Below are positions 15,557 through 23,347 of a DNA stretch of 40,659 nucleotides, piece after piece. The notes under the pieces are model-generated. The model was not told where the DNA came from and made no database searches. It saw nothing but the letters and a program-made list of their open reading frames with translations. This DNA comes from an uncultured Ruminococcus sp. Lineage in GTDB: Bacteria > Bacillota > Clostridia > Oscillospirales > Acutalibacteraceae. Position numbers and translations under genes: made by a program. Within the stretch, counting starts at the first letter, position 1. Every line of letters begins with the position of its first letter. The DNA lies in the NCBI GenBank assembly GCA_902802105.1, contig CADCKR010000017.1, positions 1 through 40,659 on the forward strand. The letters run 5' to 3'.

Positions 15557-16477
15557 TTGGAACGGATAAAAAAAATTATTGCCAAAAAGTATTTCTTCGT
15601 TGTGTTTTTCTTTACGCTTGTGGTGATCCTTGCTTTTGCACTGCATTTCACTATCCAAGATGATATAAACAGAGGCAAGCCTCAGGACGACCTGCCAAGA
15701 GTTGAGGCAGCTATAATAAACTTCCCCGATTCATATTCGATAGAGGAAAACGGCAGTGATATGGAGATGTACTCGAATGTTCAGATAGAGGTCTCTCTCG
15801 GTGACAATGAAAAACAGATCACCTATATTTCGGGAACAGTGCCGAAGAATTCGTCCGGCGAACTGAAATACGGCAGTACAATAAAAGTAAAATACAGTCC
15901 TGATGACCATTCTGTCTTTTACTACGCAAATGACCCCGTACCACATTACAGGGTGTTCCTCTATGTGGTGTACTCTATCCTCATCGTTGCCTGCATCGGT
16001 GCAACTATCTTCTCATCAAAGGTTACCGAACACCTTGCACAGAAAAGGATCGTTGAAGAAAATATGCGCAGAGTAAGAGATGAACACGATGCAGGGGCTG
16101 CCGAAGCATCTGCCGGCTACAGCGGTATTGACGGCAAGGATAACGTGTCGGCCGCTGTTGATCCCTTTGCAAACGACAAGACCGACTATAACGCGATCTT
16201 TGAGCAAAACAGGCGGCTTGATGATGCAGAATACAGCGCTGAGGGTACATATTCTGCTTATGACAGCTCTCACTCAGACGCAGACACAGCGTATACATAT
16301 CAGGGAGAAAGCGGCTCTTTCTCTGACCATACATACGGTGTATGCTCACCGGGCGCTCCGTCCGGTTCACCTTATGATAATGATGCTCAGGCAATACGGC
16401 CTGACAACAGCTATGGTATGCCCAATGCTTCTATGGATGCGCCTTACGACCCCAACATACCATACACAGGAACGTGA
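15557..16477 (+). CDS. Two-TM membrane protein, DUF3592-like
   Basis: A 306-residue protein starting at TTG with AGGAGG 8 nt upstream. TM1 is about 13-31 (FFVVFFFTLVVILAFALHF) and TM2 about 133-153 (VFLYVVYSILIVACIGATIF). The extracytoplasmic part between them has an all-beta pattern ending in GSTIKVKYSPDDHSVFYYAND, similar to DUF3592 proteins. The C-terminal 130 residues are low-complexity, rich in Asp, Ser, Tyr, Gly and Pro (YSGIDG, YDSSHSDADTAYTYQG). The next gene, a transglutaminase-like lipoprotein, is 46 nt downstream. The gene at 18007 encodes another DUF3592-type protein. Function unknown. Confidence 0.6.
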   Translation: MERIKKIIAKKYFFVVFFFTLVVILAFALHFTIQDDINRGKPQDDLPRVEAAIINFPDSYSIEENGSDMEMYSNVQIEVSLGDNEKQITYISGTVPKNSSGELKYGSTIKVKYSPDDHSVFYYANDPVPHYRVFLYVVYSILIVACIGATIFSSKVTEHLAQKRIVEENMRRVRDEHDAGAAEASAGYSGIDGKDNVSAAVDPFANDKTDYNAIFEQNRRLDDAEYSAEGTYSAYDSSHSDADTAYTYQGESGSFSDHTYGVCSPGAPSGSPYDNDAQAIRPDNSYGMPNASMDAPYDPNIPYTGT

Positions 16478-16523
16478 CACGGCATAGTGCGGGATCTGCT
16501 GTAAATCGGAAAGAAGGTAAGCT

Positions 16524-17954
16524 ATGAAAAAGGTAAGTCTGATCGGAATATCTCTTCTGTCTGCTGCCGTGATGATGTGCGGCTGCAATAATACCGTTTC
16601 GCCTTCTGATTCATCCTATACATCAACAAACATTTTTTATACGCCGTCTGAATTTTCTGTGTCTGAAAGCACAGAGGAAAGTCCGGTGCAGAGTCCGGCA
16701 GAAATCCCGGATGAAAGCTCTGATGAAAGCTCAGACGAAAGCCCGGCAGAAAGCCCGGCAGAAAGCCCGGAGCCTTCTGTAAGCACAAGCTCACAGCCGT
16801 CAGAGACCGAAAGCTCTCAGGTCTCTGAAAGTCCGGAGCCAAGCCCTGCCGAAAGCTCTCAGACGAGCGAGATATCTCAGGAGCCGAAAACGCATTACCC
16901 GGATGAAGATACTTCCGACATATACGGTATAGACAGAAAATATTTTGTAAATAAGCTGTCTGAGGAACAGCGCAAAAACTTTGCCGTTTTGTATCATGCG
17001 GCTATAAACGGAGAGGAGAAGGCGGTCTTTCACCGGACAGTGAAAGAGGATGAGCTTGACACGCTTATGTGGCTGCTGAACTACGACTGCCCCGAGCTGA
17101 TACATCTCAAGGGCGATTACTCTCCTATGAGCGAAGGAAACAATATCGTCAGCGGCGTATACTTCTTTTATAATATGACGCCTGATGAATACGCTGAGTG
17201 CTGTGAAAAAATGAATGCTTTCTTTGACGATCTCAAAAAACAGACAGACGGCATGGACGAATATGAAACCGAAAAATACGTTTATGACATGATGTTCGAT
17301 TCGCTTACCTATACGGAAACTACCGACCATTCAGGCTCAGCCTACGGTGCTCTTATCGAGCACAAGGCACGCTGCGAGGGCATAAGCAAGGGATTTGCAT
17401 GGTGTATGAATGAACTTGGGATAGACTGCATAACTATTTCAGGCTATCCGCTCTGGGAAAACAATAGTATGTACGCATCACATTCATGGAATATTATCCG
17501 TCTTGGCAGCAGCTGCTACCATGTTGACCTGACAGCCGATAACCTGAAAGAAAGCGAAGATCAGACAGTATATCCGCTGTACAGCTTCCTCAATCAGAGT
17601 GATGCGGTTATGCAGAGCACTCATAAGCCGCTTGATCTGTACACAAGTCTCGGTATGCCCGCCTGTGAAGATGACGACATGAATTATCATGTGATGAACG
17701 GTCTTGTGATAACGCCTGATGATGACCCCAAGGAAGCTCTGTGGGAGCTTTTGGACAGGTATTTTTCTCCCGAAGGAGAAGTATACATTATGATAAGGTT
17801 TACCGATGAAAATATATACGAAAGCTTTACCAATACATGGGAAACATACTATGATGCATATATTGAAGAAAAAGGTCTTGACTATCGCTATGCAATGCTG
17901 TATTTTAACGATGTAGGAAAGACAGTCGGCCTGCACATAGACGAGCAGTCGTAA
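16524..17954 (+). CDS. Lipoprotein with transglutaminase-like domain
   Basis: A 476-residue lipoprotein: signal peptide MKKVSLIGISLLSAAVMMCGC with lipobox ending at Cys21. Residues 30-125 are a Ser/Glu/Pro linker with repeated SPAES/SSDES units that probably crosses the cell wall. The C-terminal domain is transglutaminase/protease-like: YETEKYVYDMMFDSLTY, catalytic Cys in HKARCEGISKGFAW, His in ASHSWNII and Asp in YHVDLTAD, so the Cys-His-Asp triad is complete. Such domains act as crosslinkers or cysteine peptidases on the cell surface. It sits between two DUF3592-like membrane proteins in one direction, suggesting a shared envelope role (inference). Confidence 0.85.
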   Translation: MKKVSLIGISLLSAAVMMCGCNNTVSPSDSSYTSTNIFYTPSEFSVSESTEESPVQSPAEIPDESSDESSDESPAESPAESPEPSVSTSSQPSETESSQVSESPEPSPAESSQTSEISQEPKTHYPDEDTSDIYGIDRKYFVNKLSEEQRKNFAVLYHAAINGEEKAVFHRTVKEDELDTLMWLLNYDCPELIHLKGDYSPMSEGNNIVSGVYFFYNMTPDEYAECCEKMNAFFDDLKKQTDGMDEYETEKYVYDMMFDSLTYTETTDHSGSAYGALIEHKARCEGISKGFAWCMNELGIDCITISGYPLWENNSMYASHSWNIIRLGSSCYHVDLTADNLKESEDQTVYPLYSFLNQSDAVMQSTHKPLDLYTSLGMPACEDDDMNYHVMNGLVITPDDDPKEALWELLDRYFSPEGEVYIMIRFTDENIYESFTNTWETYYDAYIEEKGLDYRYAMLYFNDVGKTVGLHIDEQS

Positions 17955-18006
17955 CAGTGCAGTTCCTTGATTATAAGGAGCCGAAATCACAACGGAGGGA
18001 TAAGCA

Positions 18007-18681
18007 ATGAAAAAGCTATCCATTGAAAGGATAGGTAAAAGGGGCAGTATTGTAATGCTCATTGCAGGAATATTGTGTCTTGCGTTCGGAATATTCCTGC
18101 AAATACGCACGAACGACCTGCCTTTTGATGCTGTGGAGCTGACAGCAACAATTACCGCCTTTGAAGATTCTGACCAATCGAAAATGCAGACCACAACTAC
18201 TCTCGTGAGCTATACATTTGAGGGGCATGAATATAAAAATATCCCTCTCGGACAATACGAAGGCTCGTGGAGGGTAGGCGACAGCATCAGGATATGTCTG
18301 CATTCGGAAGAACCTGCAAAGATATGGACGCGGACAATGCAGTACAGGGGCATTTTTTACATTCTGTTTTCAGCATCGTTCCTTTTAGTTGCGATCTACA
18401 AGCTGCTGCAGTTCCGAAAAGAAAAGGTTCAGCCTGAGAGCGATATTGATGACAGCGTTGAAGAGAAATTCAAGATGTCATCAATAATAATACCTATGGC
18501 AGCCGGAATACCGCTCACCATTACAGGCATCCTCTATTGGGTAATGGAGCATTCAATTCTTGGTGTACTTATTGTAGCGTTAGGTGCAGCTGCTATCCTG
18601 ACAGGTATATTTTCTCTGCTTGACTTTATCAGATACAAGCGTGAAAAAAAAATAAAAAAACAGGTTCCGAAAGCCCGATGA
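18007..18681 (+). CDS. DUF3592 domain membrane protein
   Basis: A 224-residue protein with about four membrane segments: 16-34, 113-133, 158-178 and 182-204. The extracytoplasmic region 40-105 (VELTATITAFEDS, LVSYTFEGHEYKNIPLG, GDSIRICLHSEEPAKIW) matches the DUF3592 pattern. The C terminus is strongly basic (RYKREKKIKKQVPK). GGAGGG precedes the ATG. Last gene of the unit that starts at 15557, followed by a terminator. Function of the family is unknown. Confidence 0.75.
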   Translation: MKKLSIERIGKRGSIVMLIAGILCLAFGIFLQIRTNDLPFDAVELTATITAFEDSDQSKMQTTTTLVSYTFEGHEYKNIPLGQYEGSWRVGDSIRICLHSEEPAKIWTRTMQYRGIFYILFSASFLLVAIYKLLQFRKEKVQPESDIDDSVEEKFKMSSIIIPMAAGIPLTITGILYWVMEHSILGVLIVALGAAAILTGIFSLLDFIRYKREKKIKKQVPKAR

Positions 18682-18688
18682 ACCGTCC

Positions 18689-18725
18689 AAGCTGTGAAGA
18701 TACTGTTCTTTGCAGCTTTTTTATG
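18689..18725 (+). terminator. Terminator after the DUF3592 gene
   Basis: A 12-bp stem AAGCTGTGAAGA (18689-18700) / TCTTTGCAGCTT (18707-18718) with two G-T pairs, followed by a T-run. Confidence 0.8.
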
Positions 18726-18729
18726 CTGA

Positions 18730-18760
18730 AAAAGGAGCGGCAGATCGCCGCTCCCTTTTT
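18730..18760. terminator. Terminator for the aro-pheA operon, bidirectional
   Basis: Stem GGAGCGGC (18734-18741) / GCCGCTCC (18747-18754), flanked by A-run on the left and T-run on the right. On the minus strand it ends the operon whose last stop is at 18775. Confidence 0.85.
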
Positions 18761-18774
18761 GTGTCCGCTTTGCG

Positions 18775-19905
18775 TTAATGTTCTTTGTAGTTGCCAAGGA
18801 AGGAGAAATCGGCAAGCTCGTCAGATAGAGCGCGCATGAGCGGAAGTGTGTTTTTGTCGTTCATGTTGCCGGCAAAATCAAGATAAAACAGATATTCAAA
18901 CCCCGTGCCGGCCTTTGGCCGGGATTCTATCTTAGTCAGATTGAGACCATCGGCAGCAAACCTGCACAAAATGTTGTAGAGCGAACCTGTACGGTGCGGA
19001 AGTGAAAAGCACAGGCTTATTTTGTCAGCATCATTCTCGATATAAAGCTCCTTGGATATAACAAGAAAACGTGTTGTGTTGTCGGGTGAATTCTGAAATC
19101 CTGTCAGAAGCACCTCAAGGCCGTACTCCCTTGCAGCGTCCTTTGAGCATATAGCCGCAATATCGTCCTTTCCGGAGGCTGCGGCCATCTGCGCAGCAGC
19201 TGCAGTGCTCTGATATTCCTCGTGGCGCAGTCCCCTTGAACGCAGATACTCCGAGCACTGCAGAAGCGCCTGGCGGTGTGAATAAACCTTGCGCACATCC
19301 TCTAACCTTGTGCCCTTCTTTGCCGCAAGACAGTGATCTATCGAAATATCCACAGCCGAGACAATATAATAACGGTATTTCAGCATAAGGTCGTAAACCT
19401 CTGTAACAGAACCTGCGGTGCTGTTTTCTATCGGTACAACGCCAAAGCTTGCCTCATCACGCTGTATCGCCGAAAAAACATCCTGAAACGACGGATAATA
19501 CATGGGCGTACCGTTCGGGAATACCATCATGCAGGCACGTCCGGTATATGTTCCCGGAACTCCGAAGCAGGCAAGCTTCAGGTCACTGCTGCTGTAGGGT
19601 ATCTCATTTTTTGCGGAACAAACAGCGTTTCTCAGCTTCTCGCCGCTGCCGAGCATCTCATGCTGGAGAGCGCGGCTCAGCTCCATTATAGCCGCATAAA
19701 GCTGACGTGCCGATGAACCGTATTTACCGGCATTTTTTTCGGCCTTGTCAAGTATTTTAAGCTCCCTTTCAGGGTCAAATATCTTCATGCCGTTTTCGAG
19801 CTTGTACTCTGCAACGCTGCGTGAGCACTCCATCCTTTTTGTGAAAAGCTCAACGATCTGACTGTCTATGCTGTCTATCTCTTTTCTTATCTCATCAAGA
19901 TTCAT
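18775..19905 (-). CDS. pheA: Bifunctional chorismate mutase / prephenate dehydratase (P-protein)
   Basis: A 376-residue cytoplasmic enzyme that turns chorismate into prephenate and then phenylpyruvate for phenylalanine synthesis. Residues 1-85 are an AroQ-type chorismate mutase (MNLDEIRKEIDSIDSQIVEL, R and K of the active site visible). Residues 108-285 are prephenate dehydratase (FGVPGTYTGRAC, GVVPIENSTAGSV, and TTRFLVI with the catalytic Thr-Arg-Phe). Residues 290-370 are an ACT domain (SLPHRTGSLYNIL, ESRP) for phenylalanine feedback inhibition. The start overlaps the aroC stop by 4 nt, indicating translational coupling. Last gene of aroA-aroC-pheA. Confidence 0.96.
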   Translation of the reverse strand: MNLDEIRKEIDSIDSQIVELFTKRMECSRSVAEYKLENGMKIFDPERELKILDKAEKNAGKYGSSARQLYAAIMELSRALQHEMLGSGEKLRNAVCSAKNEIPYSSSDLKLACFGVPGTYTGRACMMVFPNGTPMYYPSFQDVFSAIQRDEASFGVVPIENSTAGSVTEVYDLMLKYRYYIVSAVDISIDHCLAAKKGTRLEDVRKVYSHRQALLQCSEYLRSRGLRHEEYQSTAAAAQMAAASGKDDIAAICSKDAAREYGLEVLLTGFQNSPDNTTRFLVISKELYIENDADKISLCFSLPHRTGSLYNILCRFAADGLNLTKIESRPKAGTGFEYLFYLDFAGNMNDKNTLPLMRALSDELADFSFLGNYKEH

Positions 19906-20987
19906 AGCTTACCTGCCTCCTTCATAAGCTCTGTCATAGCTGCCGCTGCCGCCGCTTCTATCACAGGCACTGCCCGCACTGCTATACACGGGTCGTGTCT
20001 GCCCTTTATCGCAAGAGTTGTGTCGGTCTTTTCTTTAAGGTCAACGGTTTTTTGCTCAAGCGCGATAGAAGGGGTGGGCTTCATTGCAGTCCGGAATATT
20101 ATAGGCATTCCTGAGCTTATGCCGCCGAGTATGCCTCCGTGATTGTTTGTCCTTGTGCGGACACAGCCTTCGTCATAAAAAAATTCATCGTTGTTTTCAC
20201 TTCCTCTGAGCGAGGAGCCTTCAAAGCCGGAACCGAACTCAATACCCTTTACCGCAGGCACACCGAAAATAATTGACGAAAGCACGTTCTCAACACCGTA
20301 AAACATAGGCGAACCGATGCCCGCAGGCATACCCGTCACAGCGCACTCTATAGTACCGCCTATGCTGTCGCCCGAAAGACGGCACTCTTCGATAAGAGCC
20401 CTCATTCCGGCTTCACGGCTCTGGTCTATCAGGCCGAAGACCGATGAAGAGAGCCTGTTCATAAGCTCATCTGGGATATATGTGCCGTCAAAGCGTTCAT
20501 CGTATATATTTCCTACAGAAGCTATATGGGCAGCTATTTTTATGCCTCGTCTTTCAAGTATCTGCCGGCACACGGCGCCGGTAAAAACAAGAGGTGCTGT
20601 CAGTCTTGCGGAGAAATGTCCGCCGCCCCGTATATCGTTAAACCCGCTGTATCTTATATATCCGGTAAAATCGGCATGAGCAGGTCTGGGACGTGTCATC
20701 ATATCGCCGTAATCCTGAGAGCGTGTGTTCGTGTTTCTGATAACAGCGCAGAGCGGAGCGCCTGTAGTGGTATCTGCTAACATTCCCGAAAGTATCTCGG
20801 GCTGATCTTTTTCAAGTCTGGGAGTTGCCGCCTTGTCCCTGCCGGGAGCACGTCTTGACATTTGCAGTAGAAGAGCATCCATGTCGATCTTCTCGCCGGC
20901 TGGCAGACCGTCTATCACAACTCCGATGCCTTTGCCGTGGCTCTCTCCGAAAATCGAGAGCTTTATATTGTTACCCCATGATGACAT
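19902..20987 (-). CDS. aroC: Chorismate synthase
   Basis: A 361-residue FMN-dependent enzyme converting EPSP to chorismate, the last shikimate pathway step. Motifs: GESHGKGIGVVIDGLPAG (N-terminal signature), SRRAPGRDKAATPRLEKD, RPRPAHADFTG, FNDIRGGGHFSARLTAP, NNHGGILGGISSGMPI and the C-terminal GRHDPCIAVRAVPVIEA. Length is standard. The start at 20987 is chosen (GGAGG 8 nt upstream, SSWGNNIKLSIFGESHG matches the family start). The open frame to 21020 lies within aroA. It overlaps the end of aroA by 17 nt. Confidence 0.97.
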   Translation of the reverse strand: MSSWGNNIKLSIFGESHGKGIGVVIDGLPAGEKIDMDALLLQMSRRAPGRDKAATPRLEKDQPEILSGMLADTTTGAPLCAVIRNTNTRSQDYGDMMTRPRPAHADFTGYIRYSGFNDIRGGGHFSARLTAPLVFTGAVCRQILERRGIKIAAHIASVGNIYDERFDGTYIPDELMNRLSSSVFGLIDQSREAGMRALIEECRLSGDSIGGTIECAVTGMPAGIGSPMFYGVENVLSSIIFGVPAVKGIEFGSGFEGSSLRGSENNDEFFYDEGCVRTRTNNHGGILGGISSGMPIIFRTAMKPTPSIALEQKTVDLKEKTDTTLAIKGRHDPCIAVRAVPVIEAAAAAAMTELMKEAGKL

Positions 20988-22251
20988 TATATTTTCCTCC
21001 AAGCTTTTCAATATCCTCAAAGAATGACGGATATGATTTGTTTATGCTTTCCATATCAGAGATCACGATGCTTCCGTCACATCGGCATGATGCTGCTGTC
21101 ATAGACATAACTATGCGGTGATCGTTGCACCCCTCAACACTGCCGCCGTGAAGAGTCTTGACACCCTTTATTATCAGACCGTCAGGAGTTTCGCGTATAT
21201 CTGCGCCGAGCCTTGTAAGAGCATCGGTCATTGCCGCAAGACGGTCGCACTCCTTTATGCGCAGGCGTTCTGCTCCGGTTATGCGTGTAACTCCTTCGCA
21301 GAGTGCGGCAGTAACAGCAAGAGCCGGCACCATATCGGGAATGTTCTCTGCGTCTATGTCTATGCCGTGAAGACTGCCCCCGCTTATGGTTATGCTGCCA
21401 GACGGGTTTTCTGTCACGGACGCACCGAAACGGGAGTATATCTCCATGCAGGCTTTGTCGCCCTGACACGAGGATACATCAAGGTTGTCTATGGTTATGC
21501 ATCCGCCGAGAGCAGCTGCCGTCATAAAGAAAGCGGCCTGTGACCAGTCGCCTTCTATTTCATAGCTGCGCGCACAGTAGCTCTGACCGCCTTTTATTTT
21601 CCATCCCTCTGATGTACGGCAGACGGAAACGCCGAAGACCCTCATAATATCTGTCGTCATATCTATATATCCCGCAGACTGAAGCTCAGAGGTAAGTATT
21701 ATCTCACTGTCGCCCTCAAGCAGCGGCAGAGCAAGCAGCAGGCCTGTAATGAATTGTGAGCTGATATTTCCGGGTACACGGTATATACCGCTTTGAAGCC
21801 TGCCTGATATATCGAGCGGCAGACCGCCCTTTGCAGAGAACGATACGCCCTTCTCCGGCAGACAGTCCGAAAAAACGCCGATAGGGCGCTGAGGCAGCCG
21901 TCCGTGACCGATAAATCGTGCATCTGCGCCGAGAGCAGCAGCCACCGGAATAAGGAAGCGCAGCGTAGAGCCGCTTTCGCCGCAGTCAAGGGTGATTTTT
22001 TTATTATGCAGAGAATCATGCAGTGCTGTACCGTCAACAGTTACGGTATCGCCGTTTACTGTTATATCCGCACCAAGTTCGCGCATACAGGAGATAGTTG
22101 CGGCAATGTCGTCTGACAAAGCGACAGGACGCAGCGTACTTTTGCCGGAGGCCAGAGCCGCGCAGATAACAGCACGATGGGAAGCACTTTTTGAAGGTGG
22201 CATAGAAACGCAGCCTTCAAGTCTGCATGGAGCAACGCTTACACTGTTCAT
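20971..22251 (-). CDS. aroA: 3-phosphoshikimate 1-carboxyvinyltransferase (EPSP synthase)
   Basis: A 426-residue cytoplasmic enzyme joining shikimate-3-phosphate and PEP. Motifs: PPSKSASHRAVICAALA (S3P/PEP binding Lys), CGESGSTLRFLIP, GRLPQRPIG, EGDWSQAAFF, DMVPALAVTAAL (catalytic Asp), RLRIKECDRL, CNDHRIVMSM and INKSYPSFFED. Length is standard. First gene of the aroA-aroC-pheA operon; the three genes cover the last steps from shikimate phosphate to phenylpyruvate. No T-box or other amino-acid leader was seen upstream, so pheA control may be only allosteric. Confidence 0.96.
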   Translation of the reverse strand: MNSVSVAPCRLEGCVSMPPSKSASHRAVICAALASGKSTLRPVALSDDIAATISCMRELGADITVNGDTVTVDGTALHDSLHNKKITLDCGESGSTLRFLIPVAAALGADARFIGHGRLPQRPIGVFSDCLPEKGVSFSAKGGLPLDISGRLQSGIYRVPGNISSQFITGLLLALPLLEGDSEIILTSELQSAGYIDMTTDIMRVFGVSVCRTSEGWKIKGGQSYCARSYEIEGDWSQAAFFMTAAALGGCITIDNLDVSSCQGDKACMEIYSRFGASVTENPSGSITISGGSLHGIDIDAENIPDMVPALAVTAALCEGVTRITGAERLRIKECDRLAAMTDALTRLGADIRETPDGLIIKGVKTLHGGSVEGCNDHRIVMSMTAASCRCDGSIVISDMESINKSYPSFFEDIEKLGGKYNVIMG

Positions 22252-22309
22252 ATAAACACCTCATAATGAAGCCGGACGGAAAACCCGCCGCTATAGTAAT
22301 ATAAAAAAT

Positions 22310-22338
22310 ATTATACAACAAAATTCGTCAAAAGTAAA
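22310..22338 (-). promoter_or_regulatory. Possible promoter of aroA-aroC-pheA
   Basis: On the minus strand a perfect TATAAT (22310-22315) lies about 58 nt before the aroA start. A weak -35 TTTACT is placed 17 nt upstream (about 22333-22338). Confidence 0.4.
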
Positions 22339-22390
22339 ATACTAATTTGGGCGGCAGGTTACACGGGCGGCAAGCTGCCGCTCCCAATTC

Positions 22391-22443
22391 GCTGCCTGTT
22401 CAACACATACTGTAGTCAATGCCGCCGCGGAAAGTAAATTAGC
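22391..22443 (-). repeat. 53-nt dispersed repeat, copy at 22391
   Basis: 50 of 53 positions match 29136-29188 (core ACATACTG, GTCAATGCCGCCGCGG, AAAGTAAAT). On the minus strand its start resembles the GCGGCGCATTAC repeats at 12343 and 23993. Confidence 0.75.
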
Positions 22444-22624
22444 ATCTGTGAAAGAATGTTCGTCAAAAGACGCTGATCCACCAACTTCTACGGGGATGAC
22501 TAAAGAATGAGCAGAACAAAGCGAGTGTAAACGAGCGGAGCGGACACGGCACCGGCGGCTCGCCGGCGCAGGCTCTGCGCTGCCGCCGCGGAAATTGATT
22601 TTAATGTGTTGTATGGAGCAACGG

Positions 22625-22654
22625 TTGACATATAAGGATGATTTGATATATAAT
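22625..22654 (+). promoter_or_regulatory. Promoter of the tandem-repeat lipoprotein gene
   Basis: Consensus TTGACA (22625-22630), 18 nt, consensus TATAAT (22649-22654), giving a leader of about 78 nt before the ATG at 22739. Confidence 0.85.
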
Positions 22655-22738
22655 ATTGCAAAGGAGAAATGTAAAAGAAGTTGTTTTATGCGCGGCTTTG
22701 CGGATGCAGTGCTGCTTGTGTAAAACGGAGGAATCAAA

Positions 22739-23320
22739 ATGAAAAAAATCAGGACGATCATTCTTGCTGCCGGTCTTATGGGTGCTATGATCTTTTGTAT
22801 GACCGGATGCGGTGAGGATGCACTGAAACCTTCCGGCAATAACAGCATATATCAACAGAGTATACCCAAAAGTACTGTATCGAACCCGTTTAATGAGATC
22901 AGCCGTGTCAGCGATCCTTATGCGAATGTCAGTGACCCTTATGCGAATGTCAGTGACCCTTACGCGAATGTCAGCGACCCTTACGCGAATGTCAGCGACC
23001 CTTACGCGAATGTCAGCGACCCTTATGCGAATGTCAGCGACCCTTATGCGAATGTCAGTGACCCTTACGCGAATGTCAGTGACCCTTACTACGATTACAT
23101 CTATTCTGACCGGAACAGCCGCTACAACAGCAGATACAGTTATGACTATGACTACAGCTACGGTTACGATCATGATGATTACGGCTATGGCTACAACAGC
23201 TACGGTTACGATCATGATGATTACGGCTATGGCTACAACAGCTACGGTTATGATTATGACGATTACGGCTATGACACATACGGCCGCAGTAATTTTGATC
23301 TTAACAACTACGGTTGGTAA
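22739..23320 (+). CDS. Lipoprotein with VSDPYAN tandem repeats and Tyr/Asp/Gly-rich tail
   Basis: A 193-residue lipoprotein: signal peptide with lipobox MTGC (Cys at about 23). Residues 57-112 are eight perfect heptads VSDPYAN followed by a ninth partial VSDPY. Residues 120-193 are rich in Tyr, Asp, Gly, Asn and Ser, with a 14-residue unit YGYDHDDYGYGYNS repeated 2.5 times. No globular domain is visible, so it is probably an extended wall-spanning or surface protein; the His/Asp clusters could bind metal (inference). CGGAGG precedes the start. The gene at 23348 follows after 27 nt and shares the transcript. Confidence 0.75.
   Translation: MKKIRTIILAAGLMGAMIFCMTGCGEDALKPSGNNSIYQQSIPKSTVSNPFNEISRVSDPYANVSDPYANVSDPYANVSDPYANVSDPYANVSDPYANVSDPYANVSDPYANVSDPYYDYIYSDRNSRYNSRYSYDYDYSYGYDHDDYGYGYNSYGYDHDDYGYGYNSYGYDYDDYGYDTYGRSNFDLNNYGW
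22907..23089 (+). repeat. 21-bp tandem repeat array, 8.7 units
   Basis: Eight full in-frame units (22907-23074) and a partial ninth encode VSDPYAN. Units differ only at silent sites (TAT/TAC, AGT/AGC, one CCT/CCC), showing selection on the peptide. Unit length is a multiple of three, so changes in copy number keep the frame. Confidence 0.95.
23159..23275 (+). repeat. 42-bp tandem repeat, about 2.7 units
   Basis: Units at 23159-23200 and 23201-23242 are identical; a third, changed copy runs to about 23275. Each encodes YGYDHDDYGYGYNS. Confidence 0.9.
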
Positions 23321-23347
23321 TACAATAATGAAAACGGAGAATCAAAC

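Larger units (their letters stand above)
22252..22738. other. Intergenic region filled with repeat fragments
   Basis: 487 nt without a gene between divergent aroA and the repeat lipoprotein. Contents: the aroA promoter region; a GCGGCA-3 nt-TGCCGC hairpin (22367-22381, also at 27817-27831); a 53-nt block (22391-22443) that is 50/53 identical to 29136-29188; 108 nt absent from that second copy (22444-22551); a GCGCAG hairpin (22566-22580); a GGAAATTGATTTTAA fragment; and the promoter of the lipoprotein gene. Open frames here have no ribosome binding sites and are not called. Confidence 0.75.

Noticed and set aside
22661-22674. Start-stop minimal ORF (AAGGAGAA then ATG TAA) in the leader of the repeat lipoprotein
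   Set aside because: The Shine-Dalgarno is too close to the ATG and it may be chance; no evidence that it is used.
22907-23089. CRISPR-like array of 21-bp repeats
   Set aside because: Units are contiguous with no spacers, in frame, and encode a lipoprotein repeat; no cas genes are nearby.
22601-23215. 204-residue minus-strand frame with Ile/Arg/Val repeats
   Set aside because: It is the antisense shadow of the tandem-repeat lipoprotein; no ribosome binding site, and the plus frame has signal peptide, promoter and silent-site variation.
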